Shown: positions 42,431-51,480, counted from the first letter of the stretch. The stretch: DNA of 55,693 nt from Lachnospiraceae bacterium UBA1718 (GCA_002317245.1 DCIU01000150.1:246-55938); one strand, 5' to 3'. Made by a program: numbers and translations. Notes: generated by a model from the sequence alone, not told the origin.

Positions 42431-42438
42431 TAGCCATA

Positions 42439-42466
42439 CAGGCTCTGGGTTACCAGAGCCTTTTTT
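42439..42466 (+). terminator. Terminator after the LacI gene
   Basis: Stem AGGCTCTGG / CCAGAGCCT (42440-42448 with 42453-42461), loop GTTA, then T6. Confidence 0.92.
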
Positions 42467-42478
42467 ATGGAAAAATGA

Positions 42479-42507
42479 TTGCAACTTAAGAAGCTATATT
42501 GTATGAT
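42479..42507 (+). promoter_or_regulatory. SigA-type promoter upstream of the recA leader
   Basis: TTGCAA (42479-42484), 17-base spacer and TATGAT (42502-42507). It lies just after the LacI terminator and about 275 bases before recA, and would make the transcript described at 42514. Confidence 0.5.
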
Positions 42508-42513
42508 AATTAT

Positions 42514-42690
42514 GCGCGAATTGCGTGATTGATATTTCTGGCATTTCAGCCATGGGAGTGATCAATACTGATCGATGCAAGCCTCCCGAATTTCAATTTG
42601 AACAATTTATATGGAAGGAGGGAAAATATGATTGCGAGACCCATTTATTGGACTTTATGTCTGATAACATAATAAATGTCAACAGCAGAG
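42514..42690 (+). ncRNA. Possible small RNA or leader upstream of recA
   Basis: The gap between lacI-type gene and recA holds its own promoter-like sequence and then foldable segments: GGC/GCC around 42540-42551, and GGGAG...CTCCC (42555-42588 region) enclosing GATC...GATC. Within it, ATG at 42628 has AAGGAGGG 5 bases upstream and opens a 14-codon frame (MIARPIYWTLCLIT, stop at 42672). It could be a small RNA, a leader peptide or a relic. Only weak evidence. Confidence 0.3.
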
Positions 42691-42709
42691 AAAAAGAATC
42701 TAAAAAATG

Positions 42710-42738
42710 TTGACAAAAACGAACACATGTTTTATTCT
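42710..42738 (+). promoter_or_regulatory. recA promoter
   Basis: TTGACA (42710-42715), 17-base spacer and TATTCT (42733-42738), about 44 bases before the recA ATG. A LexA-like box lies within the spacer and another just downstream. Confidence 0.8.
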
Positions 42739-42760
42739 ATGAATAGAGAACGAATGTTCT
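42720..42760. promoter_or_regulatory. Two LexA (SOS) boxes at recA
   Basis: CGAACACATGTTTT (42720-42733) and AGAACGAATGTTCT (42747-42760) match the Gram-positive SOS box CGAAC-N4-GTTCG; the second is a perfect five-base palindrome around GAAT. One overlaps the promoter spacer and -10, the other the start of transcription, fitting LexA repression of recA. Confidence 0.78.
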
Positions 42761-42781
42761 ATACACGAAGGAGAGATATTA

Positions 42782-43795
42782 ATGGATAAGCAGGAAAAGT
42801 TAAAGGCATTAGATGCGGCAATATCACAGATAGAGAGACAGTACGGTAAGGGTGCTGTTATGAAGCTTGGTGATTCAAGTGCGAATATGAATGTGGAAGC
42901 AATTCCAACAGGATCACTGAGTCTTGATCTTGCACTTGGTATAGGTGGTATTCCTAAGGGAAGAATTGTTGAGATATATGGACCAGAGTCATCTGGTAAG
43001 ACTACAGTTACACTTCATATGATTGCTGAGGTTCAGAAGCGAGGCGGTATTGCTGGTTTCATCGATGCTGAGCATGCTCTTGATCCAGCATATGCTAAGA
43101 ATATTGGAGTAGATATTGATAATCTCTACATCTCGCAGCCAGACTGTGGTGAGCAGGCTCTTGAGATTGCTGAGACAATGGTACGTTCGGGTGCTATCGA
43201 TATAGTAGTAGTTGACTCTGTTGCAGCTCTTGTTCCTAAGCAGGAGATTGATGGCGACATGGGAGATGCAGTTATGGGTGCTCAGGCCAGACTTATGAGT
43301 CAGGCTATGAGGAAGCTTACAGCTGTTATTAGCAAGACCAATTGTACTGTTATCTTCATCAACCAGTTAAGACAGAAGATTGGTGTTATGTTCGGTAACC
43401 CAGAGACAACAACTGGTGGTACAGCACTTAAGTTCTACTCATCAGTTAGACTTGATGTAAGACGTATCGAATCAATTAAGCAGTCAGGCGAGGTTATTGG
43501 TAACAGAACAAGAGTTAAGATTGTTAAGAATAAGGTAGCTCCTCCATTTAAGGAGGCAGAATTTGATATTATGTTTGGTAAGGGTATTTCAAAGATTGGT
43601 GACATCTTAGACCTTGCCGCTGATAACGATATAATTGTTAAGAGCGGTGCATGGTATGCATATGAAGGTAATAAGATTGGCCAGGGTAGAGAGAATGCCA
43701 AGCAGTATCTCGTTGAGCATCCAGATGTATGTGACGAGATTGAGAGCAAGGTTAGAGAGCTGTTCTGCATTGAAGAAGGAGCAGCAACTAATTAA
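42782..43795 (+). CDS. recA: Recombinase RecA
   Basis: A 337-residue RecA, the strand-exchange ATPase that also triggers LexA self-cleavage. The N terminus KALDAAISQIERQYGKGAVM, Walker A GPESSGKTT (about 66-74), the VVDSVAALVPKQEI segment and the L2 loop MFGNPETTTGGTALKF are all intact. It is slightly shorter at the C-terminal tail than average. AAGGAG precedes the ATG, the promoter carries LexA boxes, and recX follows. Confidence 0.98.
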   Translation: MDKQEKLKALDAAISQIERQYGKGAVMKLGDSSANMNVEAIPTGSLSLDLALGIGGIPKGRIVEIYGPESSGKTTVTLHMIAEVQKRGGIAGFIDAEHALDPAYAKNIGVDIDNLYISQPDCGEQALEIAETMVRSGAIDIVVVDSVAALVPKQEIDGDMGDAVMGAQARLMSQAMRKLTAVISKTNCTVIFINQLRQKIGVMFGNPETTTGGTALKFYSSVRLDVRRIESIKQSGEVIGNRTRVKIVKNKVAPPFKEAEFDIMFGKGISKIGDILDLAADNDIIVKSGAWYAYEGNKIGQGRENAKQYLVEHPDVCDEIESKVRELFCIEEGAATN

Positions 43796-43825
43796 TAGAT
43801 CGTCCAACACACGGCATATGAAATG

Positions 43826-43848
43826 CGCCACCTGCTAGTCGGGTGGCG
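43826..43848 (+). terminator. Hairpin between recA and recX
   Basis: Perfect stem CGCCACC / GGTGGCG with loop TGCTAGTCG. No T-run follows, so it is more likely an attenuating or processing hairpin that lowers recX relative to recA than a full terminator. Confidence 0.5.
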
Positions 43849-43868
43849 TAATTTCGTAATAGGAGACT

Positions 43869-44471
43869 ATGAAAGTAACGGGAATTATTGAGGTAAATAA
43901 TAATAGAAGAAAAGTAATCCTGGAGGATGGTACTAACTTCGTATTATATAAGGGTGAGTTAGGCAAGCTGCATATTAATGTGGATGAGGAACTTGATGAT
44001 AAAGATTACGAGCGCATTATGAATGAGATATTGCCTAAGAGAGCTAAGCTGAGGGGCCTTAATCTGCTTAAGAACAGGCCTTATACAGAATATCAGCTTA
44101 GACAGAAGTATAAGGACGGAGGATATCCGGACGGCATTGCTGATATTGCCATCGAATACCTTAAGGGTCTGCATATGATTGATGACTATGAGTACTGTCG
44201 TATGTATATGACATTTAAGAGTACAAGCAAGAGTCGCAAGAGAATTATTAATGATCTTATGAATAAGGGAGTACCTAGGGATATTATCGAGGAAGCAATG
44301 AACGAACTTGATGATAATGGTGACTTGGCCAGGGAGGAAGAACTGATTCTTAAGCTGATCGATAAGAGACATTATAATAAAGAAGAAGCTTCATATGAAG
44401 AGAAGCAGAAGATGATGTCCTATCTATATGGCAAAGGCTTTTCCATGGACCTAATTCGTTGCTTGACATAA
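43869..44471 (+). CDS. recX: Regulatory protein RecX
   Basis: A 200-residue RecX made of helical tandem repeats, beginning with a beta-like segment and then LNLLKNRPYTEYQLRQKYKDGGYP and DDYEYCRMYMTFKSTSKSRKRI, the typical motifs. RecX restrains RecA filaments. AGGAG precedes the ATG. The last codons (TTG ACA) also form the -35 box of the promoter for rny. Confidence 0.93.
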   Translation: MKVTGIIEVNNNRRKVILEDGTNFVLYKGELGKLHINVDEELDDKDYERIMNEILPKRAKLRGLNLLKNRPYTEYQLRQKYKDGGYPDGIADIAIEYLKGLHMIDDYEYCRMYMTFKSTSKSRKRIINDLMNKGVPRDIIEEAMNELDDNGDLAREEELILKLIDKRHYNKEEASYEEKQKMMSYLYGKGFSMDLIRCLT

Positions 44472-44491
44472 CATTCCCCTCTGTGTAAAAT
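44463..44491 (+). promoter_or_regulatory. Promoter of rny inside the end of recX
   Basis: TTGACA (44463-44468), 17-base spacer and TAAAAT (44486-44491). The -35 box is made by the last two sense codons of recX. Downstream, TTAGGGG/CCCCTAA (44514-44538) would fold in the leader of the transcript. Confidence 0.75.
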
Positions 44492-44578
44492 AGATGTGTT
44501 GTAATTTGATAAGTTAGGGGTTCTCTACACTCCCCTAAGATATAATACAATGATAATTTAATAAGGAGGTGCTCCTGC

Positions 44579-46126
44579 ATGACAGGTATAATCATTGCAG
44601 TGGTGGCAACTCTGGTCGTAACAATTCCTGTAGCTATAGTAGGCACAAGCAATTACCAGAAGAAGGTAGCCAAGTCTAAGATTGGTAGTGCTGAAGAGCA
44701 GGCAAGGGGAATTATTGATGAAGCTTTAAAAACTGCTGAAGAGAAGAAGCGTGAAGGTTTACTTGAGATCAAGGAAGAGTCAATCAAAGCTAAGAATGAC
44801 TTAGACAAGGAGATCAAGGAGAGACGTGCAGAGATACAGCGCAATGAGCGTCGTATCCAGCAGAAGGAAGAGAACATCGATCGTAAGACCGAGTCCATCG
44901 AGAAAAAGGAGGCAAACCTTGCTGCTAAAGAGGATGCTCTTAACAAGCAGAAAGAGGTAATTGCCAAGCTCAATGAAGAACGTGTACAGGAACTGGAGCG
45001 AATCTCAGGATTAACCTCCGACCAGGCGAAAGATTATCTACTTAAAATTGTTGAAGAAGAAGTAAAGCATGAGACGGCTGTCATGATTAAAGAACTTGAG
45101 AGCCGTGCTAAGGAAGAAGCCGATAAGAAGGCTAAGGAATATGTAGTTAATGCCATCCAGAGATGTGCAGCTGATCATGTATCAGAGACTACTATTTCAG
45201 TTGTAAATCTTCCAAATGATGAGATGAAGGGACGTATCATCGGTAGAGAGGGTAGAAATATCCGTACTATCGAGACACTTACAGGTGTTGATTTAATTAT
45301 CGACGATACACCAGAAGCAGTCATTTTATCAGGATTTGATCCAATTAGAAGAGAAGTTGCAAGAATCGCACTTGAGAAGCTCATCGTAGATGGCCGTATT
45401 CATCCAGCTAGAATTGAAGAGATGGTTGAGAAGGCTCAGAAGGAAGTTGAACAGATGATCAAGGAAGAGGGTGAAGCAGCTGTCCTCGAAGTTGGTGTTC
45501 ATGGTATTCATCCAGAACTCGTTAAGCTTCTCGGTAAGATGAAGTTCAGAACAAGTTATGGTCAGAATGCACTTAAGCATTCCATTGAAGTTGCACAGTT
45601 ATCTGGATTACTCGCATCTGAGTTAGGACTTGATGCAAGAGTAGCTAAGAGAGCTGGTCTTCTGCATGATATTGGTAAGTCTGTGGACCACGAGATGGAA
45701 GGTTCACATATTCAGCTGGGTGTTGAGCTTTGTAGAAAGTATAAGGAATCAGCACTTGTTATTAATGCGGTTGAGGCACATCACGGTGATGTAGAGCCTA
45801 CATCACTCATAGCATGCCTTGTTCAGGCTGCAGATGCTATTTCTGCTGCTCGTCCAGGCGCAAGACGTGAGACACTTGAGACATATACAAGTCGTCTTCG
45901 TCAGTTAGAAGAGATTTCAAACAGTTTTAAGGGTGTAGATAAGTCATTTGCCATTCAGGCCGGTAGAGAGGTTCGTGTAATGGTAGTTCCAGAGCAGATT
46001 AACGACGCAGACATGGTATTACTTGCCCGTGATATTTCTAAGCAGATTGAAGAGCAGATGGAATATCCAGGCCAGATCAAGGTCAACGTTATTCGCGAGT
46101 CAAGAGTTACAGACTACGCTAAGTAG
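44579..46126 (+). CDS. rny: Ribonuclease Y
   Basis: A 515-residue membrane-anchored endoribonuclease that starts mRNA decay in Firmicutes. Order: N-terminal helix (about 3-22), long coiled coil (about 30-195), KH domain (GRIIGREGRNIRTIETLTGVDLIIDDTPEAV spread over about 218-250) and an HD domain (LLHDIGKSVDHE, EAHHGD) about 330-425. AAGGAGG precedes the ATG. Length is normal. Two terminators follow. Confidence 0.97.
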   Translation: MTGIIIAVVATLVVTIPVAIVGTSNYQKKVAKSKIGSAEEQARGIIDEALKTAEEKKREGLLEIKEESIKAKNDLDKEIKERRAEIQRNERRIQQKEENIDRKTESIEKKEANLAAKEDALNKQKEVIAKLNEERVQELERISGLTSDQAKDYLLKIVEEEVKHETAVMIKELESRAKEEADKKAKEYVVNAIQRCAADHVSETTISVVNLPNDEMKGRIIGREGRNIRTIETLTGVDLIIDDTPEAVILSGFDPIRREVARIALEKLIVDGRIHPARIEEMVEKAQKEVEQMIKEEGEAAVLEVGVHGIHPELVKLLGKMKFRTSYGQNALKHSIEVAQLSGLLASELGLDARVAKRAGLLHDIGKSVDHEMEGSHIQLGVELCRKYKESALVINAVEAHHGDVEPTSLIACLVQAADAISAARPGARRETLETYTSRLRQLEEISNSFKGVDKSFAIQAGREVRVMVVPEQINDADMVLLARDISKQIEEQMEYPGQIKVNVIRESRVTDYAK

Positions 46127-46131
46127 TATTA

Positions 46132-46193
46132 AAGTTCCACATGTGTAAGCATGTGGAACTTTTTTTCCGCATGTAAGACATGCGGAACCTTTT
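46132..46193 (+). terminator. Tandem terminators after rny
   Basis: First hairpin AAGTTCCACATG / CATGTGGAACTT (46132-46143 with 46150-46161) with T7; the second, TTCCGCATGT / ACATGCGGAA (46165-46174 with 46178-46187), begins inside that T-run and is followed by CC and T6. Confidence 0.94.
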
Positions 46194-46368
46194 TTACCCC
46201 TAAATAAGTAGATTTTTGTTCATTTTTGACATAATTTGGTGATTTTACACAAAAACTATGTGCTAAATTTGTATTGTTTTACCAAAATACAGTGTTATGA
46301 TGTAGGTGTAAAGAATAGAAAGAAAAAGAGAGAGGGGACAGAGGAGTAGTCCCAAAGGAGGAAAAATT

Positions 46369-46602
46369 ATGAAGATTATGAATTTAACAAATGTAGAAGG
46401 TTTTTTGAAGACTATTAATGGTTGTAAGGGATCTGTAGAGCTCGTTACAAAGGAAGGCGACAGACTTAACCTTAAGTCAGAGCTTACTAAGTACGTTGCA
46501 CTTACAAGTTTCTTCACAGAGGCAAGGATTCCAGAGATGGAGCTTGTTCTTTCTGAGCCAGATGATGCTCTTAAGCTTGTAAACTTTATTCAGGGTGCTT
46601 AA
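46369..46602 (+). CDS. Small conserved protein, unknown function
   Basis: A 77-residue protein starting MKIMNLTNVEGFLKTINGCKG, containing VELVTKEGDRLNLKSELTKYVAL. I recognise the pattern as a small family common in Lachnospiraceae, sometimes misnamed poly(A) polymerase; no function is established. AAAGGAGG lies 9 bases before the ATG and a promoter-like TTGTTT-16-TATGAT (about 46273-46300) is upstream, so it is probably highly expressed. A terminator follows. Confidence 0.82.
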   Translation: MKIMNLTNVEGFLKTINGCKGSVELVTKEGDRLNLKSELTKYVALTSFFTEARIPEMELVLSEPDDALKLVNFIQGA

Positions 46603-46623
46603 GCTGGTACAAATTAATATAGT

Positions 46624-46676
46624 AAAAATAATTTTCTACCTTGCTTTATTATATAAAGTAAGGTAGAATTATTTTC
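46624..46676. terminator. Long AT-rich hairpin terminator
   Basis: AAAATAATTTTCTACCTT ... AAGGTAGAATTATTTT with the inner CTTTAT/ATAAAG arms, a stem of more than 20 pairs ending in a T-run. It isolates the small gene from the aminotransferase. Confidence 0.85.
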
Positions 46677-46753
46677 GGGCAAAATTGTATACAATTATAC
46701 AAGGCTCAATTACATGCAGGAACATGCAATATTACAATAAACGGAGAGATTAG

Positions 46754-48037
46754 ATGAAATCATACAAGTCTATGAGCAGAGAAGAATTATTAGCTCTGCA
46801 GGCAGAACTGGAAAAAGCATATATTGATGCCAAGGGTAAGGGATTAAGCCTTAACATGGCAAGAGGCAAGCCATGTCCAACACAGCTTGATATGGGAATG
46901 GATATTCTGGATGCTATTAAGGCAACTGATTCTCCAATCACTCCATCTGGTATAGATATTCGTAATTATGGTGAGCTTACAGGTATTCCTGAGGCCAAGA
47001 AGCTTATGGCTGGAATGATGGGAGTTAATCCAGATAACGTATACGTATTTGGTAATGCATCACTTCCTATTATGTATGATACTGTTGCAAGATCATATGC
47101 ATTTGGTGTGTGTGGCTCAACTCCATGGTGTAAGCTGGATAAAGTTAAGTTCTTATGTCCAGTTCCAGGATATGACAGACACTTCGCTATTACAGAGCAG
47201 TTCGGAATTGAGAACATTCCAGTTCCAATGGATGAGAATGGTCCAGATATGAAGATGGTTAAGGAACTGGTTGAATCAGATCCTGCAGTCAAGGGTATCT
47301 GGTGTGTTCCTAAGTATGCTAATCCTACAGGTATTACATATTCTGATGATGTTGTTAAGACATTCGCTTCTCTGAAGCCAGCAGCAGAAGATTTTAGAAT
47401 CTACTGGGATAATGCATATGCAGTTCATGACCTTTACCCGGATGATAAGGATGAACTTCTTGAAATTATATCTGAGTGCGCTAAGAATGGTAATACAGAT
47501 ATGGTATTTGAGTTCTGTTCAACCTCTAAGGTTAGCTTCGCTGGAGCAGGTATTGCTGCAATGGCTTCTTCTGAGAACAACTTAAATTGGGCTAAGAAGA
47601 CAATGACAATTCAGACGATTGGCTATGATAAGATTAATCAGCTTCGTCATGTGGCATACTTTGGCGATATTCAGGGTATCTACAAGCATATGTCTAAGCA
47701 TGCAGATATGTTAAGACCTAAGTTCGAAGCAGTTCTTGAGTGCTTCGATAATGAACTTGGCGGACTGGACATAGCAGAGTGGACTAAGCCAAAGGGAGGC
47801 TACTTCATTTCCTTTATGGCTATGGAAGGCTGTGCTAAGGAGATCGTTGCTAAGTGTAAGGAAGCTGGCGTTACTCTTACAGGAGCAGGTGCTACATATC
47901 CATATGGTAAGGATCCTAAGGATAGCAATATTAGAATTGCACCTTCCTTTCCAACAGCAGAAGAGATGCAGCTTGCAGCAGAGATTTTTGTGCTCTGTGT
48001 TAAGCTTGTAACTGTTAATCACTTACTTGCTGCTTAG
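46754..48037 (+). CDS. PLP-dependent class I aminotransferase (AspT/type If-like)
   Basis: A 427-residue aminotransferase. The PLP Lys is in CSTSKVSFAGAG (about 250-261), with cofactor contacts YANPTGITY and YWDNAYAVHDL. The text LNMARGKPCPTQLDMG and the overall length match a group of bacterial aspartate aminotransferase-like proteins distinct from AspC. Substrate is probably aspartate or another amino acid. GGAGAG precedes the ATG. The gene is monocistronic with terminators on both sides. Confidence 0.92.
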   Translation: MKSYKSMSREELLALQAELEKAYIDAKGKGLSLNMARGKPCPTQLDMGMDILDAIKATDSPITPSGIDIRNYGELTGIPEAKKLMAGMMGVNPDNVYVFGNASLPIMYDTVARSYAFGVCGSTPWCKLDKVKFLCPVPGYDRHFAITEQFGIENIPVPMDENGPDMKMVKELVESDPAVKGIWCVPKYANPTGITYSDDVVKTFASLKPAAEDFRIYWDNAYAVHDLYPDDKDELLEIISECAKNGNTDMVFEFCSTSKVSFAGAGIAAMASSENNLNWAKKTMTIQTIGYDKINQLRHVAYFGDIQGIYKHMSKHADMLRPKFEAVLECFDNELGGLDIAEWTKPKGGYFISFMAMEGCAKEIVAKCKEAGVTLTGAGATYPYGKDPKDSNIRIAPSFPTAEEMQLAAEIFVLCVKLVTVNHLLAA

Positions 48038-48069
48038 TTACCATAAGATTTTGATTAAATTGTTATGTT

Positions 48070-48106
48070 AATTCTCCAGAAATTAAATTTTCTGGAGAAT
48101 TTTTTA
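48070..48106 (+). terminator. Terminator after the aminotransferase
   Basis: Stem AATTCTCCAGAAA against TTTTCTGGAGAATT with a short loop, then T6. Confidence 0.92.
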
Positions 48107-48215
48107 TTTGGCCAATATCACAACATCTAGTGTGATAGTTTTATCTGACGTTCTACATATCGTGTAAAGTGCCAAGAAACCTTGTAAAATGGGCATTTTT
48201 GCATAATTTTAATCG

Positions 48216-48244
48216 TTGCGTAATTGAACTTTGGTGGTTATAAT
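48216..48244 (+). promoter_or_regulatory. Promoter of xerD
   Basis: TTGCGT (48216-48221), 17-base spacer and a consensus TATAAT (48239-48244), 50 bases before the xerD ATG. Confidence 0.7.
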
Positions 48245-48293
48245 AAGAACCTAGCGGGACCATTTCCTATGGTCAGACAGGGGTAATTATTGA

Positions 48294-49178
48294 ATGATAA
48301 AAGAAATAGATCAGTTCATTTCTTATTTACATAATGTTAAAAAGACTTCAACCAATACTGAGTTATCCTATAAGAGAGATCTCAAGAAGTTTGTTGCTTT
48401 TCTTGAGGAACGAGGAGTAAACAGTATTAAGGAAGTTTCTGAGAAGGACTTGAAGGATTACGTTCAGTATATGAACGATAATGATTTCAAGCCTGCAACA
48501 ATTTCGCGTAATATAGCTTCCATTAAAGCTTTGTTCCATTACTTTTCGACAGAGAATGCTGATATAGCAGATATTTCAGGCAAGCTTAAGGCTCCTAAGA
48601 TCGAGAAGAAGGCTCCAGAGATAATGACTACTTCAGAGGTTAACAGGCTCTTAGAGCAGCCTTCTGGCGAAGGTCCTAAGGAAGTTAGAGACAAGGCTAT
48701 GCTTGAACTTCTCTATGCTACTGGCATCAGAGTATCTGAGCTTATCTCGCTTAAGATGTCAGATGTTAATCTCCAGATGAACTGCATTGTATGCAGCGAT
48801 GCTAAGAAGGAGAGGGTAGTACCTTTTAATGCAACAGCAAGAGATGCAATTGTAAGATATCTTGAGGATGGAAGAGAAGCGCTTGTCGGTAATACTGACT
48901 GCGACAGCTTATTTGTTAACTGTTCTGGCGACTCAATGAGCAGACAGGGATTCTGGAAGCTGATTAAGTACTATACTAAGAAAGCTGGAATCGAAGCTGA
49001 CATTACTCCTCATACCTTACGCCATTCCTTTGCAGCCCATCTTGTGGAGAATGGAGCGGATCTTAAGAGCGTCCAGGAGATGTTAGGCCATTCGGATATA
49101 TCTACTACTCAGATATATGCGCACATGAATCACAATCATCTTAGAGATGTTTACGCCAAGAGTCATCCAAGAAGATAG
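48294..49178 (+). CDS. xerD: Tyrosine recombinase XerD
   Basis: A 294-residue site-specific recombinase, of normal XerC/D length. The N-terminal SAM-like domain starts IDQFISYLHNVKK. The catalytic R-K-H-R-H-Y set is present: GIRVSEL, DAKKERVVP, HTLRHS, LGHSDISTTQIYAH. It resolves chromosome dimers with its partner at dif. No mobile element surrounds it and the flanks are ordinary genes, so it looks like the housekeeping enzyme. Confidence 0.93.
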   Translation: MIKEIDQFISYLHNVKKTSTNTELSYKRDLKKFVAFLEERGVNSIKEVSEKDLKDYVQYMNDNDFKPATISRNIASIKALFHYFSTENADIADISGKLKAPKIEKKAPEIMTTSEVNRLLEQPSGEGPKEVRDKAMLELLYATGIRVSELISLKMSDVNLQMNCIVCSDAKKERVVPFNATARDAIVRYLEDGREALVGNTDCDSLFVNCSGDSMSRQGFWKLIKYYTKKAGIEADITPHTLRHSFAAHLVENGADLKSVQEMLGHSDISTTQIYAHMNHNHLRDVYAKSHPRR

Positions 49179-49185
49179 ACACGAT

Positions 49186-49220
49186 ACCTCCTTACTGGTT
49201 AGCCAGTAGGGAGGTTTTTT
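49186..49220 (+). terminator. Terminator after xerD
   Basis: Stem ACCTCCTTACTGG / CCAGTAGGGAGGT with a short loop, then T6. Confidence 0.92.
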
Positions 49221-49325
49221 AATGGCATTAATAAATTCTTAAGATTATCCTACGCGGTATTTCATTGATTAAGCAATTAAAGTGGTTTATATTTAAGCAT
49301 AGAAAAAGGCCAAAGGAGCAAGAGA

Positions 49326-50402
49326 ATGAGACTTGATAATATAGAATTTGAACAGGAAGAAGAGACACCTAAGAGATTTAACATTAAACTCGACAAGGAA
49401 AAACTCTTTATAATAGAGGCAGCAGTAGGAATAGTAGTACTTATAGTACTTATCATTATTGCTGGCACACTTCTCTTTGGTAAGAAGTCGGATAATGAGA
49501 CCCCAGAGGATATCCAGATTGAGGAAGAACTTCAGAGCCCGAATGAAGAAGCTATAGAAGCAATAACTGACGAGACTGAGCCTTCTGCGAATACATCGGC
49601 AGACACTGATGCCACAGCAGTTAACTCAGAAGATCAGGTAAAAAATGATGTAACTGAGATTACTAAGACCACTCCAGTTAAGGGAGAGCTGGCACAGACA
49701 TATACCGCTGGCAATATGCTTACATATACCAAGGACTCTTATCAGCTTCCTGAGATATATTCATATTGGGACAATTATCAACTGGAGGCAGTTGGAGACT
49801 TGATTAGACTCGACAGAGTCCGTACTATTACCAATTCATTGGGTAAGAGCAACGACTTCTACTACTATGGCTCTACTAATAGCAACGGCCAGCCTGATGG
49901 ACGTGGATTAGCTGTATATGCCTATAACACCTATTATTTTGGCGACTGGAGCAATGGTAAGCGCGAAGGCAACGGAATGTGGATTAGACTCTTTATTGAC
50001 GATACAGGAATCGTGAATGGTGTTAAGGGAGTTAAGGAACACCAGTACAATGGTAGCTGGTCTGATGACCTTCCTTGCGGATCAGGCCAGGAACATATTG
50101 AGTATGATACTTCTAAGATCGATAAGGAGTTCGTTATTTCCAATGCAATAGGTGAGTTCAAGGATGGATATTACCAGGGCAGTATGTATATAATGACTAT
50201 AGATCAGAGTGGAAGAACTATCGACTGGTATGGAACCTGTGAAAAGGGAAGCTTTGTATTCTTAAGTGATAAGAAGACAAATCTTGGTAAGAGAAGCGTC
50301 TGGAAGGCTGGAGATGGTTACGATACTGGTGAAGAGGATAACTGTCGCTGGATGATGCCTAAGGACAATGTTAATTTTGGTATTGCTGGATTGAAGAAAT
50401 AA
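49326..50402 (+). CDS. Membrane-anchored MORN-repeat protein
   Basis: A 358-residue protein with a cytoplasmic start, one transmembrane helix (about 30-51), an acidic Thr/Glu-rich stalk (about 55-115) and an exported domain. The domain contains MORN-like repeats (YYYGSTNSNGQPDGRGLAVY and YYFGDWSNGKREGNGMWI, around residues 178-220; a third in YNGSWSDDLPCGSGQEH). Such repeats bind lipids or proteins. AAAGGAG precedes the ATG. The DUF2974 gene starts 1 base after its stop, so the two are cotranscribed. Confidence 0.83.
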   Translation: MRLDNIEFEQEEETPKRFNIKLDKEKLFIIEAAVGIVVLIVLIIIAGTLLFGKKSDNETPEDIQIEEELQSPNEEAIEAITDETEPSANTSADTDATAVNSEDQVKNDVTEITKTTPVKGELAQTYTAGNMLTYTKDSYQLPEIYSYWDNYQLEAVGDLIRLDRVRTITNSLGKSNDFYYYGSTNSNGQPDGRGLAVYAYNTYYFGDWSNGKREGNGMWIRLFIDDTGIVNGVKGVKEHQYNGSWSDDLPCGSGQEHIEYDTSKIDKEFVISNAIGEFKDGYYQGSMYIMTIDQSGRTIDWYGTCEKGSFVFLSDKKTNLGKRSVWKAGDGYDTGEEDNCRWMMPKDNVNFGIAGLKK

Positions 50403-50403
50403 T

Positions 50404-51474
50404 ATGAAGAATATCGTTGATTATATTCGTGAATATAGAGACGTTACGTTTAAGGAGCATCCATTTAATGAAGTGGATGCCCTTGTGCTGTCACAATTTT
50501 CATATTTGAAGTGGGAACATGTCATTCCCAAGTTAACCGACAATGGGGAAGGTATTACCCTGTCAGAGATGAGCGAGAAGATGCTTGAGGCAGAGGTGTT
50601 CGTCTATGAGAGATTTGTCGAAGGCAACAGAGCTATGTGGGCGGCAATGCTTGATAGCAAGAGATTTAATACAATGAAGTGCAATTACCTAAGTATGGAT
50701 CTTAACCGTAATCTTGAGACACAGTTCATGGCCTTTACAGTATTTCCAGAGGACGCACTTCCTGTGATTCTCTTCAGAGGTACTGATGAGACACTTCTTG
50801 GATGGAAGGAAGACTACAACATGGCTCTCAATCAGCCTGTAGCGGGCCAGAACCTTGCATCCCTGTATCTTAGACAGGTTGCATTAAGGCTGGAGGGAGA
50901 ATTCATGATTGCGGGTCACTCCAAGGGAGGCAACCTTGCAGCCTATAGCGCTATGGACTGCTCACCAGAGCTTAGAGAGAGAATCCACACAATCTATGAC
51001 TTCGATGGTCCACACTTCAGACCTGAATTATTAGAGAAGCTTGACTACGAAGCAATTAAGCCTAAGCTGCGTAAGTTCATTCCTCAGTCATCAGTGGTCG
51101 GAATACTCCTTGAGACGGACCATTATTATACGGTAATTAAGTCCAATGCATATTCTGGTATTCAGCAGCACGACCCATTTATGTGGGTAGTTGCAGGATC
51201 GGAATTCAAGCGCTTAAGTAAGGTCAATAAGCATTCAGCCAGATTGAATGAGAAGATGCTTGAGCTGCTTATGTATCTAACCATTGACCAGGTATATGAA
51301 TTTGGACGTGCACTGTTTGATCTTATTGGCATGGATAAAATATATACAATTGACGAATATGGCAAGAGAAATATCAAGGACATGGCTGGCTCTGCCCTTC
51401 AGAACATCTCAGATATAGATGTAGATACCCGTAAGCTAATGAAAGAGGTAGTGAGAGAATTTATTAAGGGCTAA
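50404..51474 (+). CDS. DUF2974 alpha/beta-hydrolase
   Basis: A 356-residue protein with the nucleophile elbow AGHSKGGNLAAY (Ser173), preceded by VILFRGTDETLLGWKEDYNMA, typical of DUF2974 (Mbeg1-like) hydrolases. It lacks a signal peptide. The substrate is unknown; lipase-like activity is plausible from the fold. It follows the MORN gene directly and precedes a tRNA. Confidence 0.9.
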   Translation: MKNIVDYIREYRDVTFKEHPFNEVDALVLSQFSYLKWEHVIPKLTDNGEGITLSEMSEKMLEAEVFVYERFVEGNRAMWAAMLDSKRFNTMKCNYLSMDLNRNLETQFMAFTVFPEDALPVILFRGTDETLLGWKEDYNMALNQPVAGQNLASLYLRQVALRLEGEFMIAGHSKGGNLAAYSAMDCSPELRERIHTIYDFDGPHFRPELLEKLDYEAIKPKLRKFIPQSSVVGILLETDHYYTVIKSNAYSGIQQHDPFMWVVAGSEFKRLSKVNKHSARLNEKMLELLMYLTIDQVYEFGRALFDLIGMDKIYTIDEYGKRNIKDMAGSALQNISDIDVDTRKLMKEVVREFIKG

Positions 51475-51480
51475 GAAGTC

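Noticed and set aside
42525..42713. 62-residue frame upstream of recA
   Set aside because: It opens at GTG without a ribosome binding site, runs across hairpins and into the recA promoter, and has no protein-like pattern.
48294..49178. Integrase of a mobile element
   Set aside because: The tyrosine recombinase has XerD length and motifs, its own promoter and terminator, ordinary neighbours and no att-like repeats.
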